A DNA stretch of 64,000 nt from Phymatolithon calcareum. Taxonomy: Eukaryota; Rhodophyta; Florideophyceae; Hapalidiales. The DNA lies in NCBI GenBank assembly GCA_977006965.1, contig OZ345370.1, positions 2,170,001-2,234,000 of the forward strand, in the 5' to 3' direction. The notes beneath the pieces are model-generated. The model saw nothing but the letters and a program-made list of their open reading frames with translations. It was not told the DNA's origin and searched no databases. A program made the position numbers and the translations under genes. This document shows, one piece after another, positions 20,412 to 30,489 of this stretch (position 1 is the stretch's first letter; each line of letters begins with the position of its first letter).

Positions 20412-21615
20412 GGCCCAGTCTATACCGCAACAAATTTGTTCATGTTCATGTTGGCTTATCATAGGATTTTTATCATAGCAACAAATTTGCTGCGGCGGTC
20501 TATACCGAAACCGGCACTTGTTCGCCGAACGTGTTCACCATTCCCGCCCTTTTCGATAAGCAGAAAGCTTGATGAGGGATTTTGTCGTACTGGGGTAATA
20601 CCACAACCGATGACATTTCGTTTACACCGAAAAGCAATCCTCTGAAAGGGCATCATCCGTTCCTAAGGCTCTCCTTTCTCCGAAGGACCACTCCTACTGC
20701 AGGCAAAGAGTTTGGGCTTCCGTCCAATCCCTTTGTTTGGTCATTAGTGCCTGATCATCGAAGGCTGAGCAAGTTGCGTTCTCGTTGGTTTTGGCTATCG
20801 AACCTTTGATCGCCTGGGAGTACTCAATGGAGCCTTCTCAAAGCGGTGTTACTCCTGTCGGTAGTTCCGAAAGTACTGAGAGTACAGCTACATCCGCGAG
20901 AGTTGGTGCACTTGCGGCACTCTTGCCGCGCCCGGCATTCAACACGGTAGCGAGGGCGGGCTCCAATCTACAAAATGCATCTCTTGCAGGCGTGTAAGTT
21001 GCAGACATAGTGCAGTCGGCCTCTCCGACAGGGCGGAACGAAAGTCAAGCAGGGGCCTCTCTAACTACTTCGCTTGACCGGGGATCACTTCTTGCAGTGC
21101 GACCGCTGCTGCTTCGTATCTTTGATGATGAACGAATTCGAGCATTGCTGCGGGGAACAGAGGAGCGCGAAGCTTCTTCTGAGAGAATGATCGATGCAGC
21201 AACAGTTACGAATGCACATGCGGCCTTGGCCGTCTTAGATATAGCCCCTCGAAGGCCGACATTGGCGACCACTGTTGCCTTCGACGAAACGTTGATGTCG
21301 GTAGCAGTGCAGTGTCCCGTGCTGTAGTGTATTAGTTTTTGCTGAATCGTCGGAGGGGGTTCGATAGGGCTATTCCCGCGGAAAGTGGTCATCTGGAGCC
21401 AATGACCGATCGAGAGTATGAAAAAACCAACAAACACACAGAGTTAACCTCTTTCCCGGAAAAAAAAGGTTGTCGAATTTGTTCGCTCGGCGGATGTCGG
21501 CATGTTGGATGCAAGCATTTCTACGCTGTGCTGTAGCCAATGGCATTCGCAGATTCAATTTCGCTATGATAAAAAAAACCCCAACATGAACATTTGTTGC
21601 GGTATAGACTGGGCC
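20412..21615. mobile_element. PIF/Harbinger-like DNA transposon (non-autonomous), 1,204 bp, TTA target duplication
   Basis: Flanked by TTA at 20,409-20,411 and 21,616-21,618. The right arm has the empty site with a single TTA (complement at about 57,499). Terminal inverted repeats begin GGCCCAGTCTATACCGCAAC on both ends and stay similar for over 30 bp (CATGTTCATGTTGG). A 3-bp TTA duplication and termini starting GG fit the PIF/Harbinger superfamily. No transposase is visible. Two plus-strand frames (20,785-20,997 and 21,010-21,327) have coding-like composition rich in A, S, R and T but no known motif, and a GTAAGT at 20,995 might splice the first. Confidence 0.85.
21010..21327 (+). CDS. Hypothetical ORF inside the Harbinger-like element
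   Basis: A 105-codon frame with a GC-rich coding-like composition (LLLRIFDDERIRALLRGTEE). It resembles no transposase or Myb-like Harbinger protein I know. It may be captured host sequence or chance. Confidence 0.25.
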   Translation: MQSASPTGRNESQAGASLTTSLDRGSLLAVRPLLLRIFDDERIRALLRGTEEREASSERMIDAATVTNAHAALAVLDIAPRRPTLATTVAFDETLMSVAVQCPVL

Positions 21616-21618
21616 TTA

Positions 21619-21939
21619 CTTGCCTCTTGGACGTTTCGCACGGGACGCTTTCCTCACAGCAACTGAGGGGATCTTGTGCTGCGCGCAAAGGTGTGCATTA
21701 CAGGACAGGAAGTTCTTTGATATGCAATGTTTAGAGAAAACGAAGAGAATTGAATAGAGTAGTTATACAAGTGAAATTAGGTCGTTGTTCTGCAACACGG
21801 CTAGATTCAATTCCCAGGACGTGCGGGAGACTTAGACATTGACGCCAGCCTGGTAAGGTAGTCTCCAAGTACATGGTAGCTGGCTAAGGGTTTCTCCGAG
21901 GGAGCTGATGTCAAGCGAGGTGCACATAGTTGGAATTTT
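21619..21939. other. Spacer between the transposon and the DUG pseudogene
   Basis: No gene seen. It is shared with the right arm (about 57,196-57,498) except for a roughly 20-bp local insertion around 21,865. Confidence 0.4.
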
Positions 21940-23020
21940 CCCTATATAAATTTAATGGAAGCTACAAATTTCATCTCTGTGCACCTTACTAGAATTCAGC
22001 ATCGGCACGGACATTTAATGACGCTACCAATGAGTGTACACAACGGGGGGTTTTGTATTCGAATCCAAGGTCCCATAAGCGATCTCGATAACTGTGAAAG
22101 AAATAAAACTTTGATCCGTTGTTAAACTATCCCTCAAAAACACACCAGTAAACATCCAGACTCTCCTAAGTGTGACGGTGACACTCGAACTACTCGCGGC
22201 CGACGCCTATCCTTTTATCAGAGATTTCGGCCTTGACCACAGCGAGGATGAAATACTATACTGTACAACATGACGCAATTCGAAAGGTGTTTCTTTCCGG
22301 CGTTCGAAGAATGAAAAAACAAACAAGCCTCCAGCAATCATGTTGGAGTCCTTTACTTGCAGCGTTTCCTAAAATTCCAGGTAAGCCAGGGACCTAAGCG
22401 GCACTGCACCGCGCACCGAACGCTCAAAAAAACTATCCTGACACATTTTCGCAAAGCTCTTCAATAATCTTCTGCAAACCTGCTTGCCCTTCTGCAAGTT
22501 CATTATTCTGATGCGCTCATTTGGCAAATGCGCCCCATCTGAGGACTGCCCCAGCGGTATTTGCGCAATTGGCGCATCCAGCTCCTTCGACAGAAAAGAA
22601 AAACCGGAATCGTGCCGCCTTCGCATACGTACTGTGGCCCGACGCCCCAAACTTCGCGCACAGCTTTTGCCGCAATTTGAAAATGTTCGCAAGACGGGTC
22701 CCAAGTCACGGGTCTTCTGAGTTCACGCATACATCCTTCATCTTGCTTGGCGACTTCCGACGTCGCAACGCAAATTCAAGATGTTTCCGAACCGCTTCTT
22801 CCATCTTCTCTGAGCTCTGGTCAGGGACGTACCGAATCGGTAGTTTAGCTATGGCTTCTCGCGGAAAAACGAAGTGTGTACCGGTCGTATTGCTCACCTG
22901 CAGAGATGTCACTGAGATTGACGGACGCCTCCGTGGCGTCTCCAGAAGTGTTGATGGATCATTCGATACAAACCTCGGGACCCCTGTCCCCGCCCTGTAC
23001 TGCTCCAAATCGAACTCAAC
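21940..23020 (-). pseudogene. DUG fusion gene, C-terminal M20 part and 3' flank, left arm
   Basis: Reads on the minus strand as the DUG gene from about 16,310 to the stop and on through its 3' flank to about 17,390. Recognisable stretches include EQYRAGTGVPRFVSNDPS, and a shifted frame carries the QSSDGAHLPNE block. Frameshifts and stops break the frame, for example after the codon matching Trp of GDSWLGDPS. The copy on the right arm is at about 56,113-57,195. Confidence 0.85.
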
Positions 23021-23574
23021 AGTGTTGAAAACAGCATAAACTCTTATTTTGTTCTGAATCGTTTATTGCTAGCAATAAACGATTCAGAAAAGTAAGAGTT
23101 TATTACCTTTCGCGTGCTCAGCGTTGTAGAACCTCACGAAGGTCCACGTGCCGTTCAAGAATGTCGTCGCACACCAGTTAGTCGTGGTGATCCGCAATGA
23201 CCGCTGGTTGCCGAAAACGGGGAGGGGCATGGCGCTATGCTTACACTGACCACTTCTCTCCGTGCGCTCCCGAAGGAGCACTGAGCCGACCAAAACTTGT
23301 TCATTCTTCTTCCGACTGCCTTCCGACTCAACGTAGTGCTCGAATGCAGTCATATTTGTACCATTCAGAATCTGGTCGACGGCAGTGGAGATTGAAGTGT
23401 CGGTCATTCAGAGGCAATCATACTGTCTCTTAATTCCGTCAAGCGGTCATGAGAACACGTGACTGTCCGCCAAGCGGAGTCGCTTGAAGTACGTTGTTAT
23501 TGTCTGCTTGAGGGTGTGATTCCTTGACTTCGAAATTGCGACATACAGAAGCTCGACTGTCCTTATCACTTGCA
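23021..23574 (-). mobile_element. Insertion of about 0.55 kb in the DUG pseudogene, with terminal palindrome
   Basis: DUG codons on the two sides (…YDDVRP and VEFDLE…) are nearly adjacent in the intact gene but 0.5 kb apart here. One end is a palindrome at 23,037-23,102 whose tip is GTTTATTGCTAGCAATAAAC. A minus-strand frame (23,084-23,407, 107 codons) ends ATTFLNGTWTFVRFYNAEH and looks coding, but I do not recognise it. The same insertion is in the right arm (about 55,560-56,112), so it predates the palindrome or was copied across. Confidence 0.5.
23037..23102. repeat. Palindrome, about 28-bp arms
   Basis: TAAACTCTTA…CAATAAACGATTCAG pairs around the self-complementary centre TGCTAGCA, with a few unpaired bases in the outer arms. 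Mirror copy at about 56,031-56,098. Confidence 0.75.
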
Positions 23575-23810
23575 GTGCGTGGTCGTACATCATCATAGAA
23601 ACCGGGCACAAATGTTGTCCCGCTTGCGTCCACCAATGTCCCCACCACCGCCAACAAATCAACCACCCGCTCCAACACTGCACCGCCGTCTACACCAGAA
23701 TGGAGTTTACGACTCGTAATCTCCATTCTCGTGAATTGTCAAGTGCCGGTATCAGAACCATCTCGTAACCAAAAGATGATCCTAATACCGACACTTGTAG
23801 ATTCACGATG
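23575..23810 (-). pseudogene. DUG fragment (M20 lid region) followed by a fold-back copy of its upstream codons
   Basis: 23,575-23,735 on the minus strand encodes KLHSGVDGGAVLERVVDLLA and on to GFYDDVRP, matching DUG at about 16,140-16,275. Next to it, 23,738-23,810 is an imperfect inverted repeat whose two arms both resemble DUG at 16,113-16,150 (AAGTGTCGGTATCAGGACCA). So a gene fragment has itself been duplicated head to head. Confidence 0.75.
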
Positions 23811-24499
23811 CATGGCCTCTATAGCGCAGCGAACAAGGCGTAATCACCTCGCACAGAGAAGATGAGGTCGAATTTTGACCAAAAAGAGGGCGAACGCCCG
23901 TAGCTGTGCCAGCGTTTGAAAGCGTGTGACTTTCGGTGGTCACCATATCTCTCCAGACCATCCATGTTGAGTCCTTTCTGCTCTATTATTGTGTGACACA
24001 ATAATATAATGGAAAAGACTCAACATGGTGGCCGCCGTCACCACGAGGGCGTATCGAATAGCATCACTCATTCCACCTCCACGTTGACAATGCAGCATCG
24101 TCAACGTGGAGGTGGAATGAGTGATGGCTTCCCAGCGAAAGCGGAACAAAGAGGCGAGTCACGGGAATCGCGGAAGGAATTGAAACGAAAAGAACACGAG
24201 TCCTTCCGCCCTCGGGACGAACTCGCCGCCCTTGGATGGGGTAGCAAGCGCGACACGCACACAAGAAATTCGTCTGGATACGCCTCTGTCTTAAGTGTAA
24301 ATGAGGATGGACATGGCGGGGACAAGCGGGTCTAGCAAGTGGAGAATGCGAGCGCAAAAACCAAACAGTCGATTCATGACAGCGCACGTGTCTGGGTCAC
24401 GGAGTGTGCCTCTTGCGCCCTGCAATATCCGGTGTTCTTGTAAGCCAAATGGCATATTTGAATTTTTACTTTTTATTTCTTACTTTTTTTAAAAAAAAG
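23811..24499. other. Unassigned arm segment with palindromes and a basic ORF
   Basis: Contains a 65-bp palindrome at 24,062-24,126, a smaller imperfect one around 23,970-24,020 and an AT-rich one at 24,465-24,518. The plus frame ending at 24,335 has a GC-rich coding-like stretch (SRKELKRKEHESFRPRDELA) of unknown identity. In the mirror copy (54,637-55,325) this frame is altered by indels, so it is unlikely to be a constrained gene. Confidence 0.4.
24062..24126. repeat. 65-bp palindrome, about 27-bp arms
   Basis: CATCACTCATTCCACCTCCA at the left edge is mirrored at the right edge ending at 24,126, with an 11-base centre. The mirror copy on the right arm is at about 55,008-55,073, where the centre has become more symmetric (GATGCTGCATC). 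Confidence 0.8.
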
Positions 24500-24842
24500 T
24501 AAGAAATAAAAAATAAGAGCCTCCCCTTGGAGTAACAGGGCCGCTTTCCACAAGTTTCCGAACCTGGTTTTTTTGCAACTGTTTAGTTCTTTTTTTGAAA
24601 GCCCTCATTAGCACTCCTAAGCCTGTACGGGAGCAGCTTTTCGTAACTTGTTCATTCTAGTATATCGCCTGGTCCCTAATACAGGGACTCGCCGTTCTCC
24701 ACATTGTCAATTATGGTGGCGTTGCAGAGTAGTATGGAGTCTAATGCCTTTTTCGTTCTCAGCATTTCTCCGGAGTCCAGTTCATGCTTTGCTAGGTTCA
24801 TGCGTATGGTCTCCAGGTGGCGCTCTGCTGCCGTTCCCCTTC
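24500..24842 (-). mobile_element. LINE 3' end fragment, minus strand
   Basis: On the minus strand it encodes a LINE-like C-terminus (AERHLETIRMNLAKHELDSG, then DSILLCNATIIDN and stop), followed by a 3' UTR with CGGCCCTGTTACTCCAAGGG and an A/T-rich tail. It abuts the plus-strand LINE fragment head to head at about 24,842. Mirror copy at 54,294-54,636 (plus). Confidence 0.65.
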
Positions 24843-25975
24843 CACATTGCGGGTCGAGTTCTTCATCAAGCTTGGAGGCTCTCGTATCTCGGTATAAGTA
24901 TGAACCACAAAGGCGTAACAGACGAAATGGCGTTATCAAGAGTACGAAATGCAGTGGGGTGCATACACAAACTACGGGATATTGGAGTCAATGTTCGAGG
25001 CTTTCAGCCTGTGACATGCATTAGAATCTTCAAGTCGCTTATTTTGCCAAAGTGGGAGTATGCACTCCACATCACGCCTCTGACAAAGCGATTACAATCA
25101 GCAATCGAATCTGCAGAAGGTTTATTCTTCAAGTATGTTTTTGGGACATATGCCCAGCACCGCCATGGAAGAATGCGAGTTCTGTGCCGACTAGAACCAC
25201 CTGCCATGAGGAGAAGACACCAAGCAGAAAGGTTCTCTGCGAGTCTAGTGAGACAGAAGAAGCGCCTCGACGAAGCAGATGAGTATTCTGGGAGAGATGA
25301 AGACATTAAGGAGGCAACCAAGGACATAGAGTGCCTCAAGAAATATGAAGATCTGCAGCAAGCTCTCGACAAAGCCAAGGAGGGCTCAGTCTCAAAGAAA
25401 GGGCGACGAAAAGAAATAATTGAGTTATGGGCAGAGGAAGAAGAGGGAAGATCGCTCGAGATACCAACTGATTCGAACAATCTACCGATGGTTCTCCGCG
25501 CAAGAGAAAGGTCTACACGGTTGCGATGCCTACGGCTGATATTCAATAGAGCACCTCTTTGGAGATAACAACCGAACACATGCTAAGGTCCCAGATAGAA
25601 TGCCAGACATAAGAGTAGAGCCGCCCTAGCGAGGGCAGCACCTGAGGAAGCCCTGCCCGTATATTCGTATGACTGCGGGGCTTTTAAAAAAATTGCAATA
25701 AAAAAAAACCTCTTTGGAGAAAATCAGTACTTGGTGCATACTTTGGTGTCACAGCCGTGATTGAGCTGGTCGCGCTCCAACGCATTCTATCTTCATCCAA
25801 GATTGGTCCTGAAATTGAATATGAATGTAAGCGACTCACTGGAGCACTTGTTGGGAGAGAAATACGAATCAAGGATATACTGAACAGTCAAACTGCGTGG
25901 GCTTAGAAAATCGTGCGAAAGCGGCCCTGTTACTCTTCAAGAGAGGCCCTGTGAGCTTTTAAAATAAATCAACAG
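24843..25975 (+). mobile_element. LINE B: 5'-truncated LINE, C-terminal ORF2 part and 3' UTR
   Basis: From about 24,870 the plus strand encodes AWRLSYLGISMNHKGVTDEM and on to STRLRCLRLIFNRAPLWR, very similar to residues about 705-945 of the intact LINE ORF2 at 31,644. The frame is interrupted at 25,567 by a short retroposon and resumes at 25,709 (ALVGREIRIKDILNSQ), ending near 25,905. The 3' UTR carries CGGCCCTGTTACTC and ends in an A-rich tail near 25,970. Mirror: 53,161-54,293 (minus). Confidence 0.8.
25567..25708 (+). mobile_element. Short retroposon (142 bp) with 12-bp target duplication
   Basis: Inserted in LINE B. CCTCTTTGGAGA is present at both edges (25,555-25,566 and 25,709-25,720). 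The body ends GACTGCGGGGCTTTTAAAA followed by an A-rich tail (ATTGCAATAAAAAAAA). About 90 bp of it (GTAGAGCCGCCCTAGCGAGG…) recur at 29,680-29,767. It could be a SINE or a 5'-truncated LINE. Mirror: 53,428-53,569. Confidence 0.8.
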
Positions 25976-28170
25976 ATATCCCCCTGCTGCCGTTCCGAAT
26001 TTATTCGATATTAGCGTCGTGCTCACTTGAATGAACCTGCCGCTTGCGTATTTTATGGCCAGCTGTTAATGACTCACCTTGGCAAACATGAGGATGGCCG
26101 GGATATCATCCGGTTTGTCGTACGGTATTTTCCCCTTTTTTCTTGCTTCGAGCCTTGTGCCTTCTTTTGCGAACAGTATTCGTCGGAGTTGGCCTGGAAA
26201 TTTCCCTTCCTGCACATGTTTTGAAGGGGGCCGCGAGCTGTTCTTGTTGCAGCATCGCGGCAACAGCGCGACTTGCCCACTGTAGTTCTTTGAAGTTTCG
26301 CTCTTCCCCTGGCTTGGATAGGATAGCCGACTTCCTTGCCTTTCCTCGTCGCAGCATCCTCAGCGCTAATATTTCTCTCCTGTGTTCTGGCTGTTGGATC
26401 CTGCACAGAAGTCAGAGCTTCTCGATCCTTTCACTTGCCGTACCACCGAATACTTGTTAGAAGAAGGATCGTTCTACTTCTTTGATAGCTTTTTGTACTG
26501 CTGAGGTCCACGGTGCGAGATGGATAGCGTATTCTCACCTTGTTTGGATCAACGACTTGTACATACGTATGGCTTTCAGGATGTTTATCCCCCGAATGAA
26601 TACCCCAAGTGGCTTCAGTTGGTGTACCGCTGCTTTGGTGTTTTTTATGCGCCTGATTGTGCTTGTGACCGTAATTCCGGTTGACCCTAGAGATATCCCG
26701 AGGTATAAAACTGCAGGTACCTGCGAAAGGGTCTGGTGCGCTAGCCGGAATGTGTGGTTCTTTGCCTCGGTCGACTCCAGCACCTCGCTCTTACCTTTTT
26801 TGGTGTTCCACGTCATTCCTCTCTCGTCGGCGCATTTCGTTGATATATCGAGCAGGTGCTGCAGCGCGTGCGGGGTTTTCGCCAACAGGATCACGTCGTC
26901 TGCAAATAGAACTGCAGACACGTCTGCTACCTCGCTCGGAACAGCGCTTATGCGCTCCGCGAATTCGTCCATAAATATGTTATGCAGACTTGGGTTGAGC
27001 GGTGACCCTTGGGGGACGCCTCTGTCAACTATGCACCAATTCTTGTGAGGATCCAAGAGGGTAATAAGAATGCCTCACACATGTCTCTGATGGCCTTAGG
27101 TAGGACCATTCTCATCCGTTCCTGGAGTAGTTTCCTAGGTACAGTGTCATATGCGGCTTTGAGGTCGAGGACTGCGATGCACCTATGCCCTTTCCGCTGC
27201 AGCTCCGTTGCTCGGAGTATGCTTGTTTCCGTACTCTTGCCTTTCTGGAATCCTAGTTGATACTCATGGTTTGAGTAGTCTCTTCTAAGAAGGGTATTGA
27301 GAGATGATTCTACAACTTTCCTTGTCTGACTCAAGAGAGATATTGGTCTGTAGTTTCCGGGATCTTCCGTATTCCCTTTCTTATGGATTGCTACGAGCAC
27401 TGACCTTCGCCACAACAATGGGATGTCGCCGACTCTGCCACAAGCTGACCACAATTCTAATATGATCTCCGAGTTAGGTCCACGTTAGTCTTGAGCATCT
27501 CTGCTTTCACCTCATCGAGACCGGCCGTTTCTTGACAGGTGCGTTTGCTAGGTCTTCCCTGATCTTTTCCTTCATCTTCCGCGGGCAGGCGAAAAATGAT
27601 ATTTCTTGCCTCCAATTGTCCTTGTCAGAGCAAGTCGTGGAGACGTGAACAGTGAAGAGCATGTGGTCCAGTAGTTTCCCGGACGCCTTGTTACGCGCTG
27701 TCCTCCGCGACCTCATTCGTTTCATTTTAGACAATTGTGAGATTGCGGTTGCCGTATCTTCTTGTTCAAGTTCGGAGATGAACTCTTGATATAACGACCG
27801 TTTCCTCTTATTCACAAGCCTTCTAATTCGTCTCTTGCATTTCTTATATTTTCCCACCTCTCGGGCTCTTGTGTCCTTAGGGCTTTCTTGTACAACTTTT
27901 TCCTCTTCGTTGTTAAGTGATCCAAGTTTGAGTTCCAAAAGGACTTGAATCTGGGAAGCCTTTTGTAATCAACTCTCCACGTTTCGGTCCATATATCGAC
28001 GATCTCGTTCTATATCTTGTTTAGTCCTCTTGAGTCTTTGCAGTTCTTTAATCCCGAAGCTGGTGTTCTTTGGTAATTGCAACCTTCTTGGTTCTTATTT
28101 CTCCACGAACTAGCGCTCATGTCAGTCGCACTCATATCCAATTTCAGGAGTTTTCTCTCATGAGAGCGAG
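25976..28170 (-). mobile_element. LINE C: degenerate LINE with reverse transcriptase, minus strand
   Basis: On the minus strand: PRFKSFWNSNLDHLTTKRKK near 27,930, then RT blocks NYRPISLLSQTRKVVESSLN, AVLDLKAAYDTVPRK, DRGVPQGSPLNPSLHNIFMD and the catalytic VLFADDVILLA (about 26,900), then a C-terminal domain down to about 26,000. Several frameshifts and stops split it into the frames 27,938-27,507, 27,454-27,029 and 27,056-26,535, so it is dead. The endonuclease part is missing. Mirror: 50,966-53,160 (plus). Confidence 0.85.
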
Positions 28171-28189
28171 GCAAATGGGGCGTGACTCA

Positions 28190-28860
28190 TGACCACAAGT
28201 CAGTCGGGAAGAAAGGAAACGTCCCACTATCCGGCGGGAGCAACGCCGGAGAGGTGGGTCCGACAGTCTCTCTTCCATGATCGAGGACGAATTTGGTATA
28301 AGGTTAAGAGAGGTACCGTACAACTACTGACGATGGGCACGAAGACAGTCATAGATCTCACCTCCATTTTCGAGGATCAACACAATATATGTTTTCGAGC
28401 CATCCCTTGAAGTTGTTTGGAAAATTGTAAATAACGGACCAATAGCGCCAATAATACTCACCATAATGTGCTTTCTAATTTATATTGCTCTTGATAGCGA
28501 ATATCATTGCCAGTACTGGTTCCTTGTTATTCGTCACACCTCGTCCATAGTGTATTCCATTCAATAACATTAGATTCCATGGGTTGGAGTCAGTCCCAAG
28601 AGAAGGAATCGTCTCACCATCCGGTGGAAGCAATGTGAGAGAGGTTGAGCGTGGCAGTCGCTCTTCCCCCAGCCTGGACGAGTTACCAGAAGTACCGCGA
28701 AAACTACAGGCAATGTGCATTAATTCATTTACGGACCGTCTCGCTGCTCCTTTCACTGTCAGCGTCGAAGACCGAAACAAGTTTCATTGCTAAGCCATCC
28801 TTTGAATTGTTTGGAAATGCTAAACAAGGGACCAGTACTGGCAAAAATACTTGCTCTCAA
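28190..28860 (-). pseudogene. DUG fragment (M20 metal-site region), tandemly repeated
   Basis: 28,490-28,600 on the minus strand encodes DSNPWNLMLLNGIHYGRGVT, matching DUG at about 15,800-15,905, and the following codons continue in degenerate form to 28,190. A second degenerate copy of DUG about 15,880-16,080 lies at 28,640-28,860. The segment is full of stops. Mirror: about 50,276-50,946. Confidence 0.75.
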
Positions 28861-28960
28861 GAGCATTCATATCTAGAATGCTCTTGATAGCGAATACTGT
28901 ATCATTGACAGTATAGAACGCTCACTGTTCGTCACGCTCGCTTGCAATATGTTCTATCCA

Positions 28961-29240
28961 ATGAGGTTTTGTTTATGCCTGCAAACGACTTAGTGCAAAG
29001 CTTGTTATTCTGGTTACAGAGAAACTGTCGATCACCTGATTTTTAAGGTGCGGTGGACGTTCCGTCTCCAGACGTATGTTTATGGGCAGAGTGAGTGCAA
29101 AAACTATAGAAGAGGTATGCCATGAGAGACCGCTAGCCATACTCATATTTTTGAACAAGGAGAAGCTGGTACAGAACAGCGTTAGGCGCTCACCTTGCGT
29201 ATGAGTGATCTTCCTCAATAAAGAAAGAAAAATTCATCTC
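28961..29240 (+). mobile_element. LINE 3' end fragment with AATAAAG tail
   Basis: The plus strand encodes a decayed TVDHLIF-type zinc-finger C-terminus, as seen at the ends of many LINE ORF2 proteins, and then a 3' UTR ending CCTCAATAAAGAAAGAAAAA. It separates two pieces of the DUG pseudogene. The 5' edge is not resolved. Mirror at about 49,896-50,175. Confidence 0.45.
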
Positions 29241-29836
29241 GATGGGACTCCAACTTGAGAATGAGTTGAAGCCCATCAAGAAGAATCCGCAGACACAACA
29301 TCTAATGTCCATAGAACGTGGGAAGTCGAGAATTCTCGCGTATTGCTGCCTGCCAATCGAGTGAGCACAATAGGGCTGGCTGTAACCATCGCTTGCTTAC
29401 GACGATGGTGTCGTGATCAGAGTTGGCGGAAAGCGATGATTTTGTCTTTAGCAGATGAAGTTGTGGCTGTTCACGTTGAATTTGTTGCTTTGTTCCCTCT
29501 GCTGGAGAGAGCTCTCTTGCTTAAGCAGTCTAACTAGAGAGAGTGTGCCCGTAGTGGTGCACTGTCGGTGAAATAATTAGGCCAGTGTCCGTCGTTCTCA
29601 ATATCGGTTCACGTGATGACTAACAGTGAAGTGCAAGCGAACCTACAGTGAGCAGCAAGTGAACATTACTTTGGTACAGAGTAGAGCCGCCCTAGCGAGG
29701 GCAGCACCTGAGGAAGCCCTGCCCGTATATTCGTATGACTGCGGGGCTTTAAAAAATTGCAATAAAAAATTACTTTGTTACACTGGCTGGTTGAGGACAC
29801 TGCCGGACTTATCACCATCCGCGCATCTAGCATCGA
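29241..29836 (-). pseudogene. DUG fragments split by an insertion
   Basis: 29,290-29,391 resembles the complement of DUG about 15,700-15,800 (TCGAGTGAGCACAATAGGG). 29,786-29,836 resembles about 15,650-15,697 (TTGAGGACACTGCCGGACT). Between them, 29,392-29,785 is inserted DNA that contains a short retroposon. Order and strand are colinear with the pieces at 28,190 and 35,035. Confidence 0.65.
29680..29767 (+). mobile_element. Short retroposon (88 bp) with 14-bp target duplication
   Basis: ATTACTTTGGTACA at 29,666-29,679 and ATTACTTTGTTACA at 29,768-29,781 flank a copy of the element also found at 25,613-25,708 (GTAGAGCCGCCCTAGCGAGG, tail TTGCAATAAAAA). It is truncated at its 5' end relative to the other copy. 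Mirror: 49,369-49,456. Confidence 0.75.
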
Positions 29837-29868
29837 ATTCATATATCCAAGCAGCTGAAGACAGGAGA

Positions 29869-30489
29869 ATGGTTTTAGCGCTCAAAATGCTCGTGAGAGC
29901 CAAGACAAAAAAAGAGAGTCTACTGGCCGTCCCAAAGGATTGCAGAGACGTGGATGAATTGCAATGGGTGTGTCGGGACATGGCAGCAATGCTAAGGCAT
30001 GAGCAGTTCGAAAAGGCCTTGGAGTATCTTAAGCAAGGAATGTCGGCAGGATCCCTGAAAGCATCACTCTTCAATGATGAAGGGGAGTCTTTGGAATCAA
30101 GCAGAAAGAGAAAGATACCGTACGATATAGTCGGAGCAATTCCAGTTATTTTAAGGCTTCCGAAAGTACGTCATCGTCAATTGGCGGTGAAGTGGGCGTT
30201 TGGGAGATTTCCCTCACTGAGCACGACACTACTAGAAGACAAATTTGGCGAAATCATATCAAGGCTATTGCACACGGTTGAAACGTCTTTGGCGAGATAC
30301 CAGCTGACCGGAGAAGAGACCAAGAAGACCGAGGCACAGGGAGCGAAGGAATCGCAACCGTCTGCAAGGCGTGCAATTCCAGTACCCAAGGCAGAGTTAT
30401 GGCTCTGGAAATTGAGATCGCAGAGCTGTCGATGGAGCGGAGCCCATCAGCTCCTCAAGGCAGTACGCATACGGACAATGATAACATAG
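29869..30489 (+). CDS. LINE A 5' frame: domain related to the C-terminal part of LINE ORF2
   Basis: From Met 29,869 it reads MVLALKMLVRAKTKKESLLA and continues to 30,489; the frame is open further left only through the older retroposon. It aligns with the region just after the RT domain of LINE C (minus strand, about 26,400-26,000) and, more weakly, with the C-terminal part of ORF2 of LINE A (KRKIPYDIVGAIPVILRLPK versus MKIPIEGKLPGILYIGERTT). So the 5' end of this element looks like the tail of another LINE. Whether it is translated is unknown. Mirror: 48,647-49,267 (minus). Confidence 0.5.
   Translation: MVLALKMLVRAKTKKESLLAVPKDCRDVDELQWVCRDMAAMLRHEQFEKALEYLKQGMSAGSLKASLFNDEGESLESSRKRKIPYDIVGAIPVILRLPKVRHRQLAVKWAFGRFPSLSTTLLEDKFGEIISRLLHTVETSLARYQLTGEETKKTEAQGAKESQPSARRAIPVPKAELWLWKLRSQSCRWSGAHQLLKAVRIRTMIT

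Noticed and set aside
21780-21840. tRNA-like B-box resemblance (AGATTCAATTCCCAGG)
   Set aside because: No matching A box, acceptor stem or cloverleaf could be built around it.
29626-30489. A single 287-residue host protein
   Set aside because: The first 80 codons run through a retroposon and DUG pseudogene sequence across two insertion junctions. Only the part from about 29,869 belongs to LINE A.
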